Assembly (NCBI GenBank): GCA_023408315.1
Contig: JAEYKI010000008.1
Coordinates: forward strand, 124,001-188,000
Length of the DNA: 64,000 nucleotides
Origin: Bacillota bacterium
Lineage (GTDB): Bacteria; Bacillota; Clostridia; Christensenellales; Christensenellaceae
Direction: 5' to 3'
Every line of letters starts with the position of its first letter. Positions within the stretch are counted from its first letter, which is position 1. A program made the position numbers and the translations under genes. Shown in pieces: positions 1 to 7,936 of the stretch. The notes under the pieces were generated by a model, which ran no database searches, had not been told where the DNA came from, and was given only the letters and a program-made list of their open reading frames with translations.

Positions 1-2
1 CA

Positions 3-284
3 CACGCGCTGGGGCTTTCCTCCCTGCACATTGGAGAAATCGCAAAGCATATGTGCCGGTTTGACTTGATTGTAAACACCATTCCCAAATGCGTGGTAAC
101 CGCCGCCGAGCTGTGCAATATGAAGGACAGCGCGCTGCTGATTGAAATTGCGTCCAAACCGTATGGGGTGGATTTTGAGGCGGCAAAAACGCTTAAAAAA
201 AATGTGGTAATAGAACAGGGATTGCCCGGTAAATACATGCCCGCGTGCGAAGCCGAAGCGCTGGCGGCAATTGTTTGCGTATAA
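3..284 (+). CDS. dpaA: Dipicolinate synthase subunit A, C-terminal end (partial)
   Basis: The frame is open from the window edge and stops at 282-284, so only the last 93 residues are present. The residues resemble the C-terminal end of DpaA (SpoVFA), including the stretch FDLIVNTIPK. Together with DpaB it makes dipicolinic acid in the mother cell from a lysine-pathway intermediate, and the product is loaded into the spore core with calcium. The main support is the directly following dpaB, 19 bases downstream, which is the usual dpaAB order. The N-terminal catalytic part lies outside the window. Confidence 0.85.
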   Translation, partial: HALGLSSLHIGEIAKHMCRFDLIVNTIPKCVVTAAELCNMKDSALLIEIASKPYGVDFEAAKTLKKNVVIEQGLPGKYMPACEAEALAAIVCV

Positions 285-303
285 TGATTTGGAGGAAATA
301 ACA

Positions 304-900
304 ATGGAATTGACCAATAAAGAGATCGGGTTCGCTATAACCGGCTCATACTGCACGTTTGACCAGGTAATCCCGCAGATTCGCAAGCTGAAGGAAATGG
401 GCGCGCAGATACATCCCATTGTGTCCGAGAACGTATCCAAAACGGACACGCGCTTTATGAAGGTGGAAGACCTGTATGAAAAATTGCAGTGCATTTCTGG
501 CCGGGAAGTGATAGACACCATCACAAAGGCCGAGCCGATAGGCCCCAACGCAATGTTCGACCTTTTAATCGTGGCGCCGTGCACGGGCAACACGGCTTCT
601 AAAATTGCGCTTGGAATCACGGATACGCCGGTTGTAATGGCGGTGAAAGCCCACCTGAGGAACCAAAGGCCTGTGCTGCTGGCAGTGGCCACAAACGACG
701 CGCTGGGCGCGTCCGCAAAAAACATTGGCAGCCTGATGAATACGCAGAATATATTTTTTGTGCCCATGAGCCAGGACAATTATATTAAAAAAGCCGCTTC
801 CATGGTTGCAGAAATGGATTTGATTCCAAAAGCGGCGCAGCTTGCGCTGGAAGGAAAGCAGTTGCAGCCAATTTATAACAAGCCAAAAGAAGTATTTTAA
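304..900 (+). CDS. dpaB: Dipicolinate synthase subunit B
   Basis: A 198-residue flavoprotein-like subunit of dipicolinate synthase (SpoVFB), close to the family length of about 200. The N-terminal IGFAITGSYCTFDQ and the internal LLIVAPCTGNTASKIA are typical of this flavoprotein family, with the CTGNT segment in the flavin-binding region. An open frame extends upstream to 271, but GGAGG at 291-295 sets the start at the ATG at 304. It is co-transcribed with dpaA. Sigma-K control is expected from the family and was not seen in the sequence. Confidence 0.93.
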   Translation: MELTNKEIGFAITGSYCTFDQVIPQIRKLKEMGAQIHPIVSENVSKTDTRFMKVEDLYEKLQCISGREVIDTITKAEPIGPNAMFDLLIVAPCTGNTASKIALGITDTPVVMAVKAHLRNQRPVLLAVATNDALGASAKNIGSLMNTQNIFFVPMSQDNYIKKAASMVAEMDLIPKAAQLALEGKQLQPIYNKPKEVF

Positions 901-945
901 TATTCAAACAAGCAAAAGATAGAAAAAAACGCAGGAGAAGTGCAA

Positions 946-1671
946 ATGGTAAAGTCGGAAGACACAAAGGAGAAAAACAAAGAGGAAGCCAAGCCAACAA
1001 AAGCGGGAGACTCTATTAAAGAATATGGCAGCGCGGCCATACCGCAAAGTTCGGATGATCCGGTGTATATCATCAATATCATCGGGGAGATTGAGGGGCA
1101 CGTAATGCTGCCGCCCCAAAGCAAGGCAACCAAGTATGAACATATCATTCCCCAGCTGGAAAGCATAGAACAGTCCAAAACCATCAAGGGTGTTGTTTTT
1201 GTGCTTCACACCATGGGCGGAGACGTGGAAGCGGGCCTGGCCATAGCGGAAATGATCCGCGGCATGAGCAAGCCCAGCGTTTCTCTGGTACTGGGCGGGG
1301 GGCATTCCATTGGGATTCCTCTTGCCGTAAGCACAGATTTTTCTTTTATTACGCCCACATCCACCATGACGGTGCATCCCATCCGCATGACGGGCCTGGT
1401 AATAGGCGTGTACCAGACGTTTGAATACTTCCAGAAGATGCAGGAGCGGCTCACCAATTTTGTGTGCGGCAACTCCAAAATATCCAGAGAAGATTTTGAA
1501 AAATTGATGCTCAATAAAAACGAGCTGACCACAGACATAGGAACCGTTTTAATAGGCAGGCAGGCTGTGGACATAGGCCTGATAGACGCGCTGGGCGGCA
1601 TAGAGGACGCCATGCTTAAAATAAACGAGATGATCGGGAGCGGCAAACAAAACGCCGTGCTGTACCAGTAA
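946..1671 (+). CDS. tepA: ClpP-class serine peptidase, TepA-like
   Basis: A 241-residue ClpP-fold protein of the translocation-enhancing protein (TepA/YmfB) family, which in Bacillus lies just downstream of dpaB. The nucleophile motif is GGGHSIGIPLAVS and the likely catalytic His is in TMTVHPIRMTG. Earlier GVVFVLHTMGGDVEAG forms the oxyanion region. There is no signal peptide, so it acts in the cytosol or at the inner face of the membrane. A GTG at 940 is also in frame, but AGGAG at 933-937 fits the ATG at 946. It probably shares the dpaAB transcript, which ends at the hairpin at 1734-1772. Confidence 0.85.
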   Translation: MVKSEDTKEKNKEEAKPTKAGDSIKEYGSAAIPQSSDDPVYIINIIGEIEGHVMLPPQSKATKYEHIIPQLESIEQSKTIKGVVFVLHTMGGDVEAGLAIAEMIRGMSKPSVSLVLGGGHSIGIPLAVSTDFSFITPTSTMTVHPIRMTGLVIGVYQTFEYFQKMQERLTNFVCGNSKISREDFEKLMLNKNELTTDIGTVLIGRQAVDIGLIDALGGIEDAMLKINEMIGSGKQNAVLYQ

Positions 1672-1717
1672 TCAAAACGTTCGCAGGAAAGCTTATCCTT
1701 TTTTAAGCGTTCCGCTG

Positions 1718-1746
1718 TTATAAATAGATAAACGCTCTCATATATT
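1718..1746 (+). promoter_or_regulatory. Candidate sigma-E promoter for the spoIIIA operon
   Basis: TTATAAA at 1718-1724 and CATATATT at 1739-1746 are 14 bases apart, close to the sigma-E pattern (KMATATT, 14-15 bases, CATACANT). spoIIIA is sigma-E-transcribed in Bacillus. The match is imperfect in both boxes. Transcripts would begin about 1753, about 20 bases before the spoIIIAA start codon. Confidence 0.45.
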
Positions 1747-1772
1747 TAAACAAATGTATGGGAGCTTTTTTT
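1734..1772 (+). terminator. Intrinsic terminator after tepA, overlapping the spoIIIAA start region
   Basis: GCTCTCATA (1734-1742) pairs with TATGGGAGC (1757-1765) with one G-U pair, followed by seven Ts (1766-1772). The spoIIIAA ATG is the very next base. The 3' arm also holds GGGAG, the likely spoIIIAA ribosome-binding site. Confidence 0.7.
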
Positions 1773-2798
1773 ATGCTGGAAGTACTGGATGATTATTTGC
1801 CCCGCAACATTTGGGAGGGGATCAAATGCCTGCCTGCCGCCGTGCGGGAGAAAACGGAAGAGATACGCATCCGCGCGGATAAGCCCGTTTTTATAACGGC
1901 GGCCGCAGAAAAAATTGCGTTGCGTGCTCCCGTGGAAGGCGTGCGCGGCGGAGGCAGGAATACAATTATAGCAACCCGCGGAGATGTGGAGGACGTGCTA
2001 TCCGCGCTTACCGGGCATTCCATCTATTCGCGGGCAGAAAGCATCCTTTCCGGGTTTTTTACGGTAAAAGGGGGCGTGCGCGTAGGGCTTGCGGGCAATT
2101 TTTTGTATGATGACGGCCGCCTGGCAAATATCACGGCGTTCTCAGGGCTAAACATCCGCCTGCCGCGGGCAATCATTGGAATTGCGCGGCCCATAGCAAG
2201 GCATGTAAGCCGCAACGGAATTGTGCAGAGCCTGCTCATCATCAGCCCGCCGGGGCACGGAAAAACAACGCTTCTGCGTGATATTGTGCGGTCCGTTGCC
2301 AGCGGAGAGGACTTTAAGCCCCTAAACTGCTGCGTGATAGACGAGCGCAGCGAGATAGCGGGCACATTTGGGGAAAAACAGATGTTTGATATGGGGGAGA
2401 TGTGCGACGTTTTAAACGGGGCAAAAAAGCCGGACGGCATCCGCATGGCCCTGCGCTCCATGGCGCCCGAGGTCATCGCGACGGACGAGATAGGGGACGC
2501 GGCGGACCTGAGGGCGCTTATGGAGGCGCGCTGCGCGGGCGTTACCATTATTGCCACCGCGCACGCAGAAAACATGGAGCACCTGCGGCAGCGGCTGCTG
2601 TTTTCAAAAATGATGGACGAAAGGCTCTTCCAAAGGTATGTGCTGCTGGGAAGCTCGCAGGGCCGGGGCACGGTAGAGGCCATATACAACGATCGGTTTG
2701 CAAAAATTTATTCAAATGATACGGGGGCCGGAAATGAAGATTCTGCTATGCGCGGTCATTTTGATCTGTACATCAGCAATCGGAATGAACGTATATAG
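1773..2798 (+). CDS. spoIIIAA: Stage III sporulation protein AA, secretion-type ATPase
   Basis: A 341-residue ATPase of the SpoIIIA-SpoIIQ channel ('feeding tube') joining mother cell and forespore, related to type II/IV secretion ATPases. The Walker A is SPPGHGKTTLLRD (about residue 160), and downstream are CVIDERSEIAGT and the Walker-B-like EVIATDEIGD. It sits on the mother-cell side of the membrane. An in-frame ATG lies at 1758, but GGGAG at 1760-1764 fits the ATG at 1773. The 3' end overlaps spoIIIAB by 65 bases, which suggests translational coupling. Confidence 0.95.
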   Translation: MLEVLDDYLPRNIWEGIKCLPAAVREKTEEIRIRADKPVFITAAAEKIALRAPVEGVRGGGRNTIIATRGDVEDVLSALTGHSIYSRAESILSGFFTVKGGVRVGLAGNFLYDDGRLANITAFSGLNIRLPRAIIGIARPIARHVSRNGIVQSLLIISPPGHGKTTLLRDIVRSVASGEDFKPLNCCVIDERSEIAGTFGEKQMFDMGEMCDVLNGAKKPDGIRMALRSMAPEVIATDEIGDAADLRALMEARCAGVTIIATAHAENMEHLRQRLLFSKMMDERLFQRYVLLGSSQGRGTVEAIYNDRFAKIYSNDTGAGNEDSAMRGHFDLYISNRNERI

Positions 2799-3252
2799 AA
2801 ATTCGCTACGCAAGCTGAGGCTTTTGGAAGCGTTCCGCAGCATGTTCCTGCAGTTTGACGCGTATATTGGCATTGAGCATTGCGAGATACGCGAATGCAT
2901 GCGGCGCTACATATCCCTGGGAGACGCGGCGGCCCCCATACTCCAGGAGGCAGATGAACGAATGGAGCGGGATAAACGCACAACGTTCCACCAGGCCATG
3001 CAGGAATCACTGGAGAATTTTTCCGCCGCCAACCGCAGCCTGCTGGAAAAAAAGGACGCGGACCTGGTGGCGCATACCTGCCGCGAGCTTGGAAGCATGC
3101 GCCGCAGCCACATTTCGGAAGTGCTTACCCGCGCGGGCGGGCTGCTGGAGCGCCGGATAGGCGAGTGCAGGGAAAAGGACGTAAAAAACGGAAAGCTGAT
3201 GAACCAACTGGGCGTCATTATTGGCATTGCCATAGTGATACTGATTATTTAA
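2734..3252 (+). CDS. spoIIIAB: Stage III sporulation protein AB
   Basis: A 172-residue protein of the usual SpoIIIAB size, related to type II secretion GspF-like proteins. An N-terminal membrane segment (KILLCAVILICTSAIG) is followed by a long helical cytoplasmic domain and a C-terminal hydrophobic anchor (LGVIIGIAIVILII). It is part of the SpoIIIA channel in the mother-cell membrane. The frame is open from 2698; the ATG at 2734 gives the typical N-terminus and follows GGGGGCCGG at 2723-2731. It starts inside spoIIIAA. Confidence 0.92.
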   Translation: MKILLCAVILICTSAIGMNVYRNSLRKLRLLEAFRSMFLQFDAYIGIEHCEIRECMRRYISLGDAAAPILQEADERMERDKRTTFHQAMQESLENFSAANRSLLEKKDADLVAHTCRELGSMRRSHISEVLTRAGGLLERRIGECREKDVKNGKLMNQLGVIIGIAIVILII

Positions 3253-3263
3253 CGGAGGAAGAA

Positions 3264-3461
3264 ATGAGTATAGACCTTGTTTTCAAAATAGCGGCCATCG
3301 GTATCCTGACGGCTATTTTAAACCAGATGATGACCAACTACAAGCGGGAAGACATTGCCACGGTGATCACGCTGGGCGGCCTTATTTTGGTGCTGCTCAT
3401 GATCATTCCGGTGATAGGCGATCTGTTTGACAGCATCCGGTCTGTATTCGGGCTGTACTGA
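3264..3461 (+). CDS. spoIIIAC: Stage III sporulation protein AC
   Basis: A 65-residue integral membrane protein with two hydrophobic helices (VFKIAAIGILTAILNQ and ATVITLGGLILVLLMIIPVI), which is the family size and topology. It is a small subunit of the SpoIIIA complex. The ATG at 3264 follows GGAGG at 3254-3258. The same frame is open further upstream, inside spoIIIAB, but that extension is charged and unlike SpoIIIAC. It is followed after 3 bases by its paralogue spoIIIAD. Confidence 0.94.
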   Translation: MSIDLVFKIAAIGILTAILNQMMTNYKREDIATVITLGGLILVLLMIIPVIGDLFDSIRSVFGLY

Positions 3462-3464
3462 AAT

Positions 3465-3851
3465 ATGGATATTCTAAAGATAGCGGCATTGGGGATCATA
3501 TCCGCCGTGCTGGTGCTCACCATTAAAAAAACGCATCCGGAAATGGCCGTGCAGCTTAGCATTGCCGCGGGCGTCATCCTGTTCCTGTTTTCCCTTGATT
3601 ATCTGCGGGAGGTCGTCTCCTTTATCCGCGATTTTTCAGACAAGTTCAGCTTTGCGTACAGCAGCATCCTGCTGGTGATCAAGATCATCGGCATTGCGTA
3701 TGTGTGCGAATTTTCTGTGCAGATTTTAAAGGACGCGGGGGAATCTTCCATAGCCTCCAAGGTGGAACTGGCCGCCAAGCTGCTGGTGGTGGTGATCAGC
3801 CTGCCGCTGCTCTCCACGTTTCTGGATCTTGTGTTGGGGTTGCTCAAATGA
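3465..3851 (+). CDS. spoIIIAD: Stage III sporulation protein AD
   Basis: A 128-residue membrane protein homologous in part to SpoIIIAC. The opening MDILKIAALGIISAVLVLTI resembles the SpoIIIAC helix, and about four hydrophobic segments are seen in all. It is a component of the SpoIIIA channel. It starts 3 bases after spoIIIAC stops, and its TGA overlaps the spoIIIAE start codon (ATGA at 3848-3851), so translation of the three is tightly coupled. Confidence 0.94.
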   Translation: MDILKIAALGIISAVLVLTIKKTHPEMAVQLSIAAGVILFLFSLDYLREVVSFIRDFSDKFSFAYSSILLVIKIIGIAYVCEFSVQILKDAGESSIASKVELAAKLLVVVISLPLLSTFLDLVLGLLK

Positions 3852-5065
3852 AAAAATGGCTGATTTTAATTGCGCTGGCCGTATGCCTGTTCCCATCGTT
3901 CGGGCTTGCCGCCACGGCGCCTGCCTCCGCCGCTTCGCCCGCGCCTGCGGCTTCCGGACAAAGCGAGAGCCAAAACGCGGATTTTGACGCGGAGCTGCGG
4001 GATACGCTGTTTAATACGGACCTTTCCGGCCTGGAAGGCAAGTACAACGAGTATCTCAAGTCACTGAGCGGCAAGGACGCGCAGGGCATGGTGTACGACC
4101 TTTCCAACGGAGATTTCAGCTCCCTGTCCCCCGGCGGGGTGCTGGCCGCGGTATTCGGGCAGATACTCTCCGGCGTGCGGAACAATATCCCGGTAATGGT
4201 GCAGATACTGGTGATATTGCTGGTGATGAGCGTACTCACCCAGCTCAACACACTGGGCGGGGGCCAGTCGGTCTCGGGCACGGCGCGCTATGTGGGGTAT
4301 ATCATTGTCTGCGGGCTTATCATTTCCATTGTATTCAGTATATTCAATTCGGGCAGGGATGTGGTGCAGGCCGTATCCAGCTTCACGGAATACTTGACGC
4401 CCGTGCTGTTCACGCTTCTATCCGCCATTGGCGGGTTCACGTCCGCTTCCATACTAAAGCCCGCGGTCACCGCGTTTACGGGCGGCATTGCGCAGATCAT
4501 CATTCTGTACGTTTTTCCGGCGCTTATTATCAACATGGTGTTTGTATTCATTGGCAACCTGTCTTCCAACCTCAACTTAAAAGGCTTCAGCAGTTTGCTG
4601 GACAGCCTGATCAAATGGTCGCTTGGCATCATATTCATTGTGTTCCTTGGCATGGTGGCCATCCAGGGAGTGGGCGCGGGCCTGTTTGACGGTATTTCCA
4701 TCCGCACCGCCAAATACACCATAGACAGAACCATCCCGGTTGTGGGGGGCATGTTCTCCGAATCCGTTGATACGGTGGTGGCGTGCTCCGCCCTTGTAAA
4801 AAACGCGGTGGGCATCACCGGCCTGGTTACCATCATCTCTATTCTGGCCGCGCCTGCCATCAACATGATCATCAATATATTTTTGCTCAAAATACTCGCA
4901 GCCATCTGCGCCCCCTTCAGCGACGAGCGCTCGGTGGAAATGCTCAACGGTACCACCAACGTAATCACACTGCTTTTGGTAACGGTGATGACCATAGGGG
5001 TAATGGCGTTTATTCTGGTGGCCATATTGATGGGCGTGGGCAACATCAACATGATGATGAGGTAG
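3848..5065 (+). CDS. spoIIIAE: Stage III sporulation protein AE
   Basis: A 405-residue polytopic membrane protein, the largest SpoIIIA membrane subunit. A cleavable-looking signal segment (WLILIALAVCLFPSFGLA) is followed by a Pro/Ala/Ser-rich extracytoplasmic stretch and about seven hydrophobic helices from residue 115 on. Length and topology match the family. The frame is open from 3704, but the ATG at 3848 overlaps the spoIIIAD stop and gives the normal signal peptide. It probably forms a transport-like part of the channel; that function is inferred from the literature. Confidence 0.94.
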   Translation: MKKWLILIALAVCLFPSFGLAATAPASAASPAPAASGQSESQNADFDAELRDTLFNTDLSGLEGKYNEYLKSLSGKDAQGMVYDLSNGDFSSLSPGGVLAAVFGQILSGVRNNIPVMVQILVILLVMSVLTQLNTLGGGQSVSGTARYVGYIIVCGLIISIVFSIFNSGRDVVQAVSSFTEYLTPVLFTLLSAIGGFTSASILKPAVTAFTGGIAQIIILYVFPALIINMVFVFIGNLSSNLNLKGFSSLLDSLIKWSLGIIFIVFLGMVAIQGVGAGLFDGISIRTAKYTIDRTIPVVGGMFSESVDTVVACSALVKNAVGITGLVTIISILAAPAINMIINIFLLKILAAICAPFSDERSVEMLNGTTNVITLLLVTVMTIGVMAFILVAILMGVGNINMMMR

Positions 5066-5069
5066 TGCA

Positions 5070-5363
5070 ATGGATATCAAAAATTACATCGTCACAATCG
5101 TGTCCACCGTTGTTTTGAATGAAATACTGCTGATGATTCTGCCGGACGGAAACATGAAAAAATACGTCCGTGTGGTTTGCGCCATTGTGATTCTTATCAT
5201 CATCATCACGCCGTTTGTGGGCATGCTCACCGGCAGCACGCCTTCCATAGACATGCAAAACTTGTTAAACGGACTGAATCAATCATATATTGAAAAAACG
5301 GACATAGATATATACCAAAACTATGTGAATACAATTTTTGAGAGAAACGCCGGTTCGGAGTGA
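5070..5363 (+). CDS. spoIIIAF: Stage III sporulation protein AF, short form
   Basis: Only 97 residues. Two N-terminal membrane helices (VTIVSTVVLNEILLMILP and VRVVCAIVILIIIITPFVG) and a short hydrophilic tail of about 40 residues are present. Bacillus SpoIIIAF is about 200 residues, the extra part being a ring-building-motif domain, and that domain is absent here. Position between spoIIIAE and spoIIIAG and the helix sequences support the call. No frameshift remnant of the missing domain is visible, because spoIIIAG starts immediately. It begins 4 bases after the spoIIIAE stop. Confidence 0.88.
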   Translation: MDIKNYIVTIVSTVVLNEILLMILPDGNMKKYVRVVCAIVILIIIITPFVGMLTGSTPSIDMQNLLNGLNQSYIEKTDIDIYQNYVNTIFERNAGSE

Positions 5364-5368
5364 ATGAA

Positions 5369-5956
5369 ATGGACAAAGAAGGGATATACAAAGGGTTAAA
5401 GGGTGTTTTTAATAAAATACCTCCGGGGAAACGAACGCAGATTCTGGTTGTTGTTGTGATGATAGCGGTGATACTGGCCATATATTTTTCCACATTCACG
5501 CCTGCGTCGTCCGCCCAGCCCCAGCCAACCGTGAGCCATGCCATTGAAGATACGCAAGACACATCGGCAAAGGACGCCCTGAGCGCGGAGATGGAAAGCG
5601 TGCTTTCTTCCATACAGGGAGCGGGCAGCGTGCGCGTAATGATCACGTACGTTTCCGGCAAAGAGATTGTACCCGCCACTTCGGAGAACACGGAAACCAC
5701 AACCAGCAGCAGCGGAAGCGGTTCCGGGCAGAACAGCGAGACCACCAAGAAACAGACGGATGTGGTGACGATACAGAACCAAAGCAACTCTGACGCGCTG
5801 ATATTAAAGGAAAAATCGCCGGAGGTAAAGGGCGTTATTGTGATTGCGGAGGGAGCGGGCGACATCAGCGTCCGGCTGAACATCATGAAGGCGGTAGAAA
5901 CATTGCTGAATATTCCAGCCGATAAGGTGGATGTTTTTAAAATGGAGTCAAAATGA
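5369..5956 (+). CDS. spoIIIAG: Stage III sporulation protein AG
   Basis: A 195-residue SpoIIIAG. It has one N-terminal membrane anchor (ILVVVVMIAVILAIYFSTF, about residues 27-45) and a ring-building-motif-like extracytoplasmic domain (VRVMITYVSGKEI and GVIVIAEGAGDISVRL). A Ser/Thr/Gly-rich insert (about residues 110-125) sits in the domain, as in other family members. It forms a large ring in the channel across the intermembrane space. A GTG at 5360 is also in frame, but CGGAG at 5356-5360 places the start at the ATG at 5369. Confidence 0.93.
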   Translation: MDKEGIYKGLKGVFNKIPPGKRTQILVVVVMIAVILAIYFSTFTPASSAQPQPTVSHAIEDTQDTSAKDALSAEMESVLSSIQGAGSVRVMITYVSGKEIVPATSENTETTTSSSGSGSGQNSETTKKQTDVVTIQNQSNSDALILKEKSPEVKGVIVIAEGAGDISVRLNIMKAVETLLNIPADKVDVFKMESK

Positions 5957-5968
5957 GGAGGTAAGTAA

Positions 5969-6478
5969 ATGAAAAGCAGCAGCAAGATTGTACTGGTATG
6001 CGTACTTATAGCAGCCATAGTGGTGACGGGATACATCAATTACCGGATCAACAACCCGGAAGACCAAACCGAAGCCAAGGCTTCCGCTTCGCCCGGGGAA
6101 ATGGCGGAAACAGTGTCCAATCAGGATTCGTCCGCGGTATTTGCGCAGTTCCGCAGCGACAAGGCTTCAACGCGCAAACAGGAAGTGGAGTACCTGGATT
6201 CCATCATCAACAACAAGAGCGCGGATGCGGAACAGGTGAAGCAGGCCATGAGCTCTAAGGTTGCGTTAACCAGCGCCATGGAGCAGGAAACCGTGGTGGA
6301 AGGGCTTCTGAAAAGCTCCGGATACGCGGACGCGGTATGCACCATTTCCAACAACCAGGTGAGCGTTGTTGTGGCAACCAAAACGCTCTCCGACGACCAG
6401 GCTGTTAAAATTCTTGAGATCGTAAAAAATCAGACGGGCGCGGCTCCGCAGAACATTAAGATTATGCCCCAGGGCTAA
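5969..6478 (+). CDS. spoIIIAH: Stage III sporulation protein AH
   Basis: A 169-residue single-pass protein with an N-terminal helix (IVLVCVLIAAIVVTGYINY), a linker, and a C-terminal YscJ/FliF-type ring-building domain ending in NIKIMPQG. SpoIIIAH binds SpoIIQ from the forespore across the intermembrane space. No spoIIQ is in this window. GAGGAGG at 5955-5961 precedes the ATG. It is the last gene of the spoIIIA operon, and a hairpin (6478-6500) without a clear U-tract follows. Confidence 0.93.
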   Translation: MKSSSKIVLVCVLIAAIVVTGYINYRINNPEDQTEAKASASPGEMAETVSNQDSSAVFAQFRSDKASTRKQEVEYLDSIINNKSADAEQVKQAMSSKVALTSAMEQETVVEGLLKSSGYADAVCTISNNQVSVVVATKTLSDDQAVKILEIVKNQTGAAPQNIKIMPQG

Positions 6479-6577
6479 TTTTGGGGCAGAGCACCCCAAA
6501 AGATTGCGTGAACAGCCCCCAAAACGGTTTGCACCGGTATTCTTACCATAAATACGGCGCGGATATTTGGTTACTAT

Positions 6578-6606
6578 TTGAAAAACGGATGGTGATCTGA
6601 TATAAT
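6578..6606 (+). promoter_or_regulatory. Sigma-A-type promoter for the Asp23-family operon
   Basis: TTGAAA (6578-6583), 17 bases, TATAAT (6601-6606), 33 bases before the next start codon. It separates the housekeeping operon from spoIIIA. Confidence 0.75.
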
Positions 6607-6638
6607 TATCGTAAATACAAAGACGGAGGTTCATATGG

Positions 6639-7100
6639 ATGAGTGATAACAATGTTGCGATAAATACGGAAGAGACCACCACACTCAAAAAAGAAAGCAA
6701 TGGCACCATCTCCTTTGCCAACGATGTAATATCCACAATTGCCGGCCTGGCCACCATGGAAATAGAAGGCGTTGCCGGCATGAGCGGCGGCCTGGTGGAC
6801 GGGATTACGGAATTTTTGGGCAGAAAGAACTTCTCCAAGGGCATCAAGGTGGAAGTGGGCAAGGAAGAGGTTGCGGTGGACATCAATATCATTGTAAACT
6901 ATGGCATCTCCGTTCCAGAAGTCTGCCAGAACATCCAGCAGAGCGTGGTGAAGGCCGTTGAAACCATGACGGGCCTGCGCGTGGTGGAGGTGAATGTGGG
7001 CATTCAGGGTGTTGTTTTTAAGGATGAACCGCTGGAGGAAGAACCTGCGGAGGCGTCTGAAAAGCCGCCCAAACCGGAAAAATCGAAAAGGGTGAAATAA
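6639..7100 (+). CDS. Asp23/Gls24 family envelope stress protein (YqhY-like)
   Basis: A 153-residue Asp23/Gls24-family protein. Core motifs are ISTIAGLATMEIEGVAG near residue 30 and AVDINIIVNYGISVPEV near residue 80, and the acidic, Pro-rich tail is variable. In Bacillus the equivalent YqhY is encoded beside the acetyl-CoA carboxylase genes and nusB; accBC are missing here. With AmaP and the DUF2273 protein next door it probably forms a membrane-tethered envelope complex. The ATG at 6639 is preceded by GGAGG (6625-6629). A four-codon open frame (ATG GAT GAG TGA, 6635-6646) overlaps the start. Confidence 0.88.
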   Translation: MSDNNVAINTEETTTLKKESNGTISFANDVISTIAGLATMEIEGVAGMSGGLVDGITEFLGRKNFSKGIKVEVGKEEVAVDINIIVNYGISVPEVCQNIQQSVVKAVETMTGLRVVEVNVGIQGVVFKDEPLEEEPAEASEKPPKPEKSKRVK

Positions 7101-7158
7101 CAATACAAGCAAAAGATAATCCGTATTTTTGCGGTTTTTGGACGGAGGATAAAAAGCT

Positions 7159-7740
7159 ATGAAAATGAAAGTTTCCACCAGGATTATATTCACCATATAC
7201 CTGCTTTGTGTCATTGGCCTGAGCCTGTTTGTGCTGGCGACCGTATTCGGGATTTTACCCTCCGGTTTCCTGCTGCAGGCGGCAACAACCATTGTGCAGG
7301 GCAGTTTTTGGTTTAAGGTTCTGTACACGGCCATATTTGGCGCGGCGCTTGTGGTGGGCGTCTGCCTGCTGTTCTTTGGCGTCCGCAAGGAAGAACCAAA
7401 AACAGCCGTTCTGGCCACAGTGGAGAGCGGAAAGATATCCATTGCCATCAGCGCGCTGGAGGAGCTTGCCGCCAAGTTTATCAGGCAGACAGAATCCATC
7501 AAGGGCGTGGGCATAAAAATCACATCGCTGGTGGACTCGATTGAGATTGACGTTAAGATCAGCGTATTGCCGGAAGTGAGTATACCGGAAGTGACGCAGA
7601 CCCTGCAGGCCGGGCTGATCGCGTACATGGAAGAATATTCCGGCATTAAGGTAAAGGTAACCAGGATTGTAGTTACATCCATAGATGAAACGATCAAATC
7701 CAATAAAATGATCGGAGGTTCTGATGGACGGGTTCGGTAA
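7159..7740 (+). CDS. amaP: Alkaline shock response membrane anchor protein AmaP
   Basis: A 193-residue protein with two N-terminal membrane helices (IIFTIYLLCVIGLSLFVLA and VLYTAIFGAALVVGVCLLFF) and a C-terminal Asp23-like domain (SIEIDVKISVLPEVSIPEV). This matches AmaP, which anchors Asp23 to the membrane in Staphylococcus. It lies between the Asp23-family gene and the DUF2273 gene, and its end overlaps the latter by 17 bases. GGAGG at 7143-7147 precedes the start. Confidence 0.88.
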   Translation: MKMKVSTRIIFTIYLLCVIGLSLFVLATVFGILPSGFLLQAATTIVQGSFWFKVLYTAIFGAALVVGVCLLFFGVRKEEPKTAVLATVESGKISIAISALEELAAKFIRQTESIKGVGIKITSLVDSIEIDVKISVLPEVSIPEVTQTLQAGLIAYMEEYSGIKVKVTRIVVTSIDETIKSNKMIGGSDGRVR

Positions 7741-7936
7741 CTGGTATCGGGAGAACAAAGGCCTGTTTATCGGTATGTGCATTGGCCTTGCCACTGCCAT
7801 ACTGTTTTTAACAATTGGTTTTTGGGCTACCCTGCTTATCGCCGTTTGTGTGGGCGCAGGCGCGTTCCTGGGCCGCCACCCGGAGGTGCGCCAGGGCATT
7901 TCCAACTGGTTCAGATCCCTGTTTGACAAAAAATGA
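7724..7936 (+). CDS. DUF2273 family small membrane protein
   Basis: A 70-residue protein with two hydrophobic segments (LFIGMCIGLATAILFLTIGF and ATLLIAVCVGAGAFLG) and a basic/aromatic C-terminus, the usual look of DUF2273. Such proteins are encoded with Asp23 and AmaP in Firmicutes and are thought to belong to the same envelope complex. It overlaps both the AmaP gene (17 bases) and nusB (ATGA), so it is translationally coupled on both sides. Confidence 0.85.
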   Translation: MDGFGNWYRENKGLFIGMCIGLATAILFLTIGFWATLLIAVCVGAGAFLGRHPEVRQGISNWFRSLFDKK

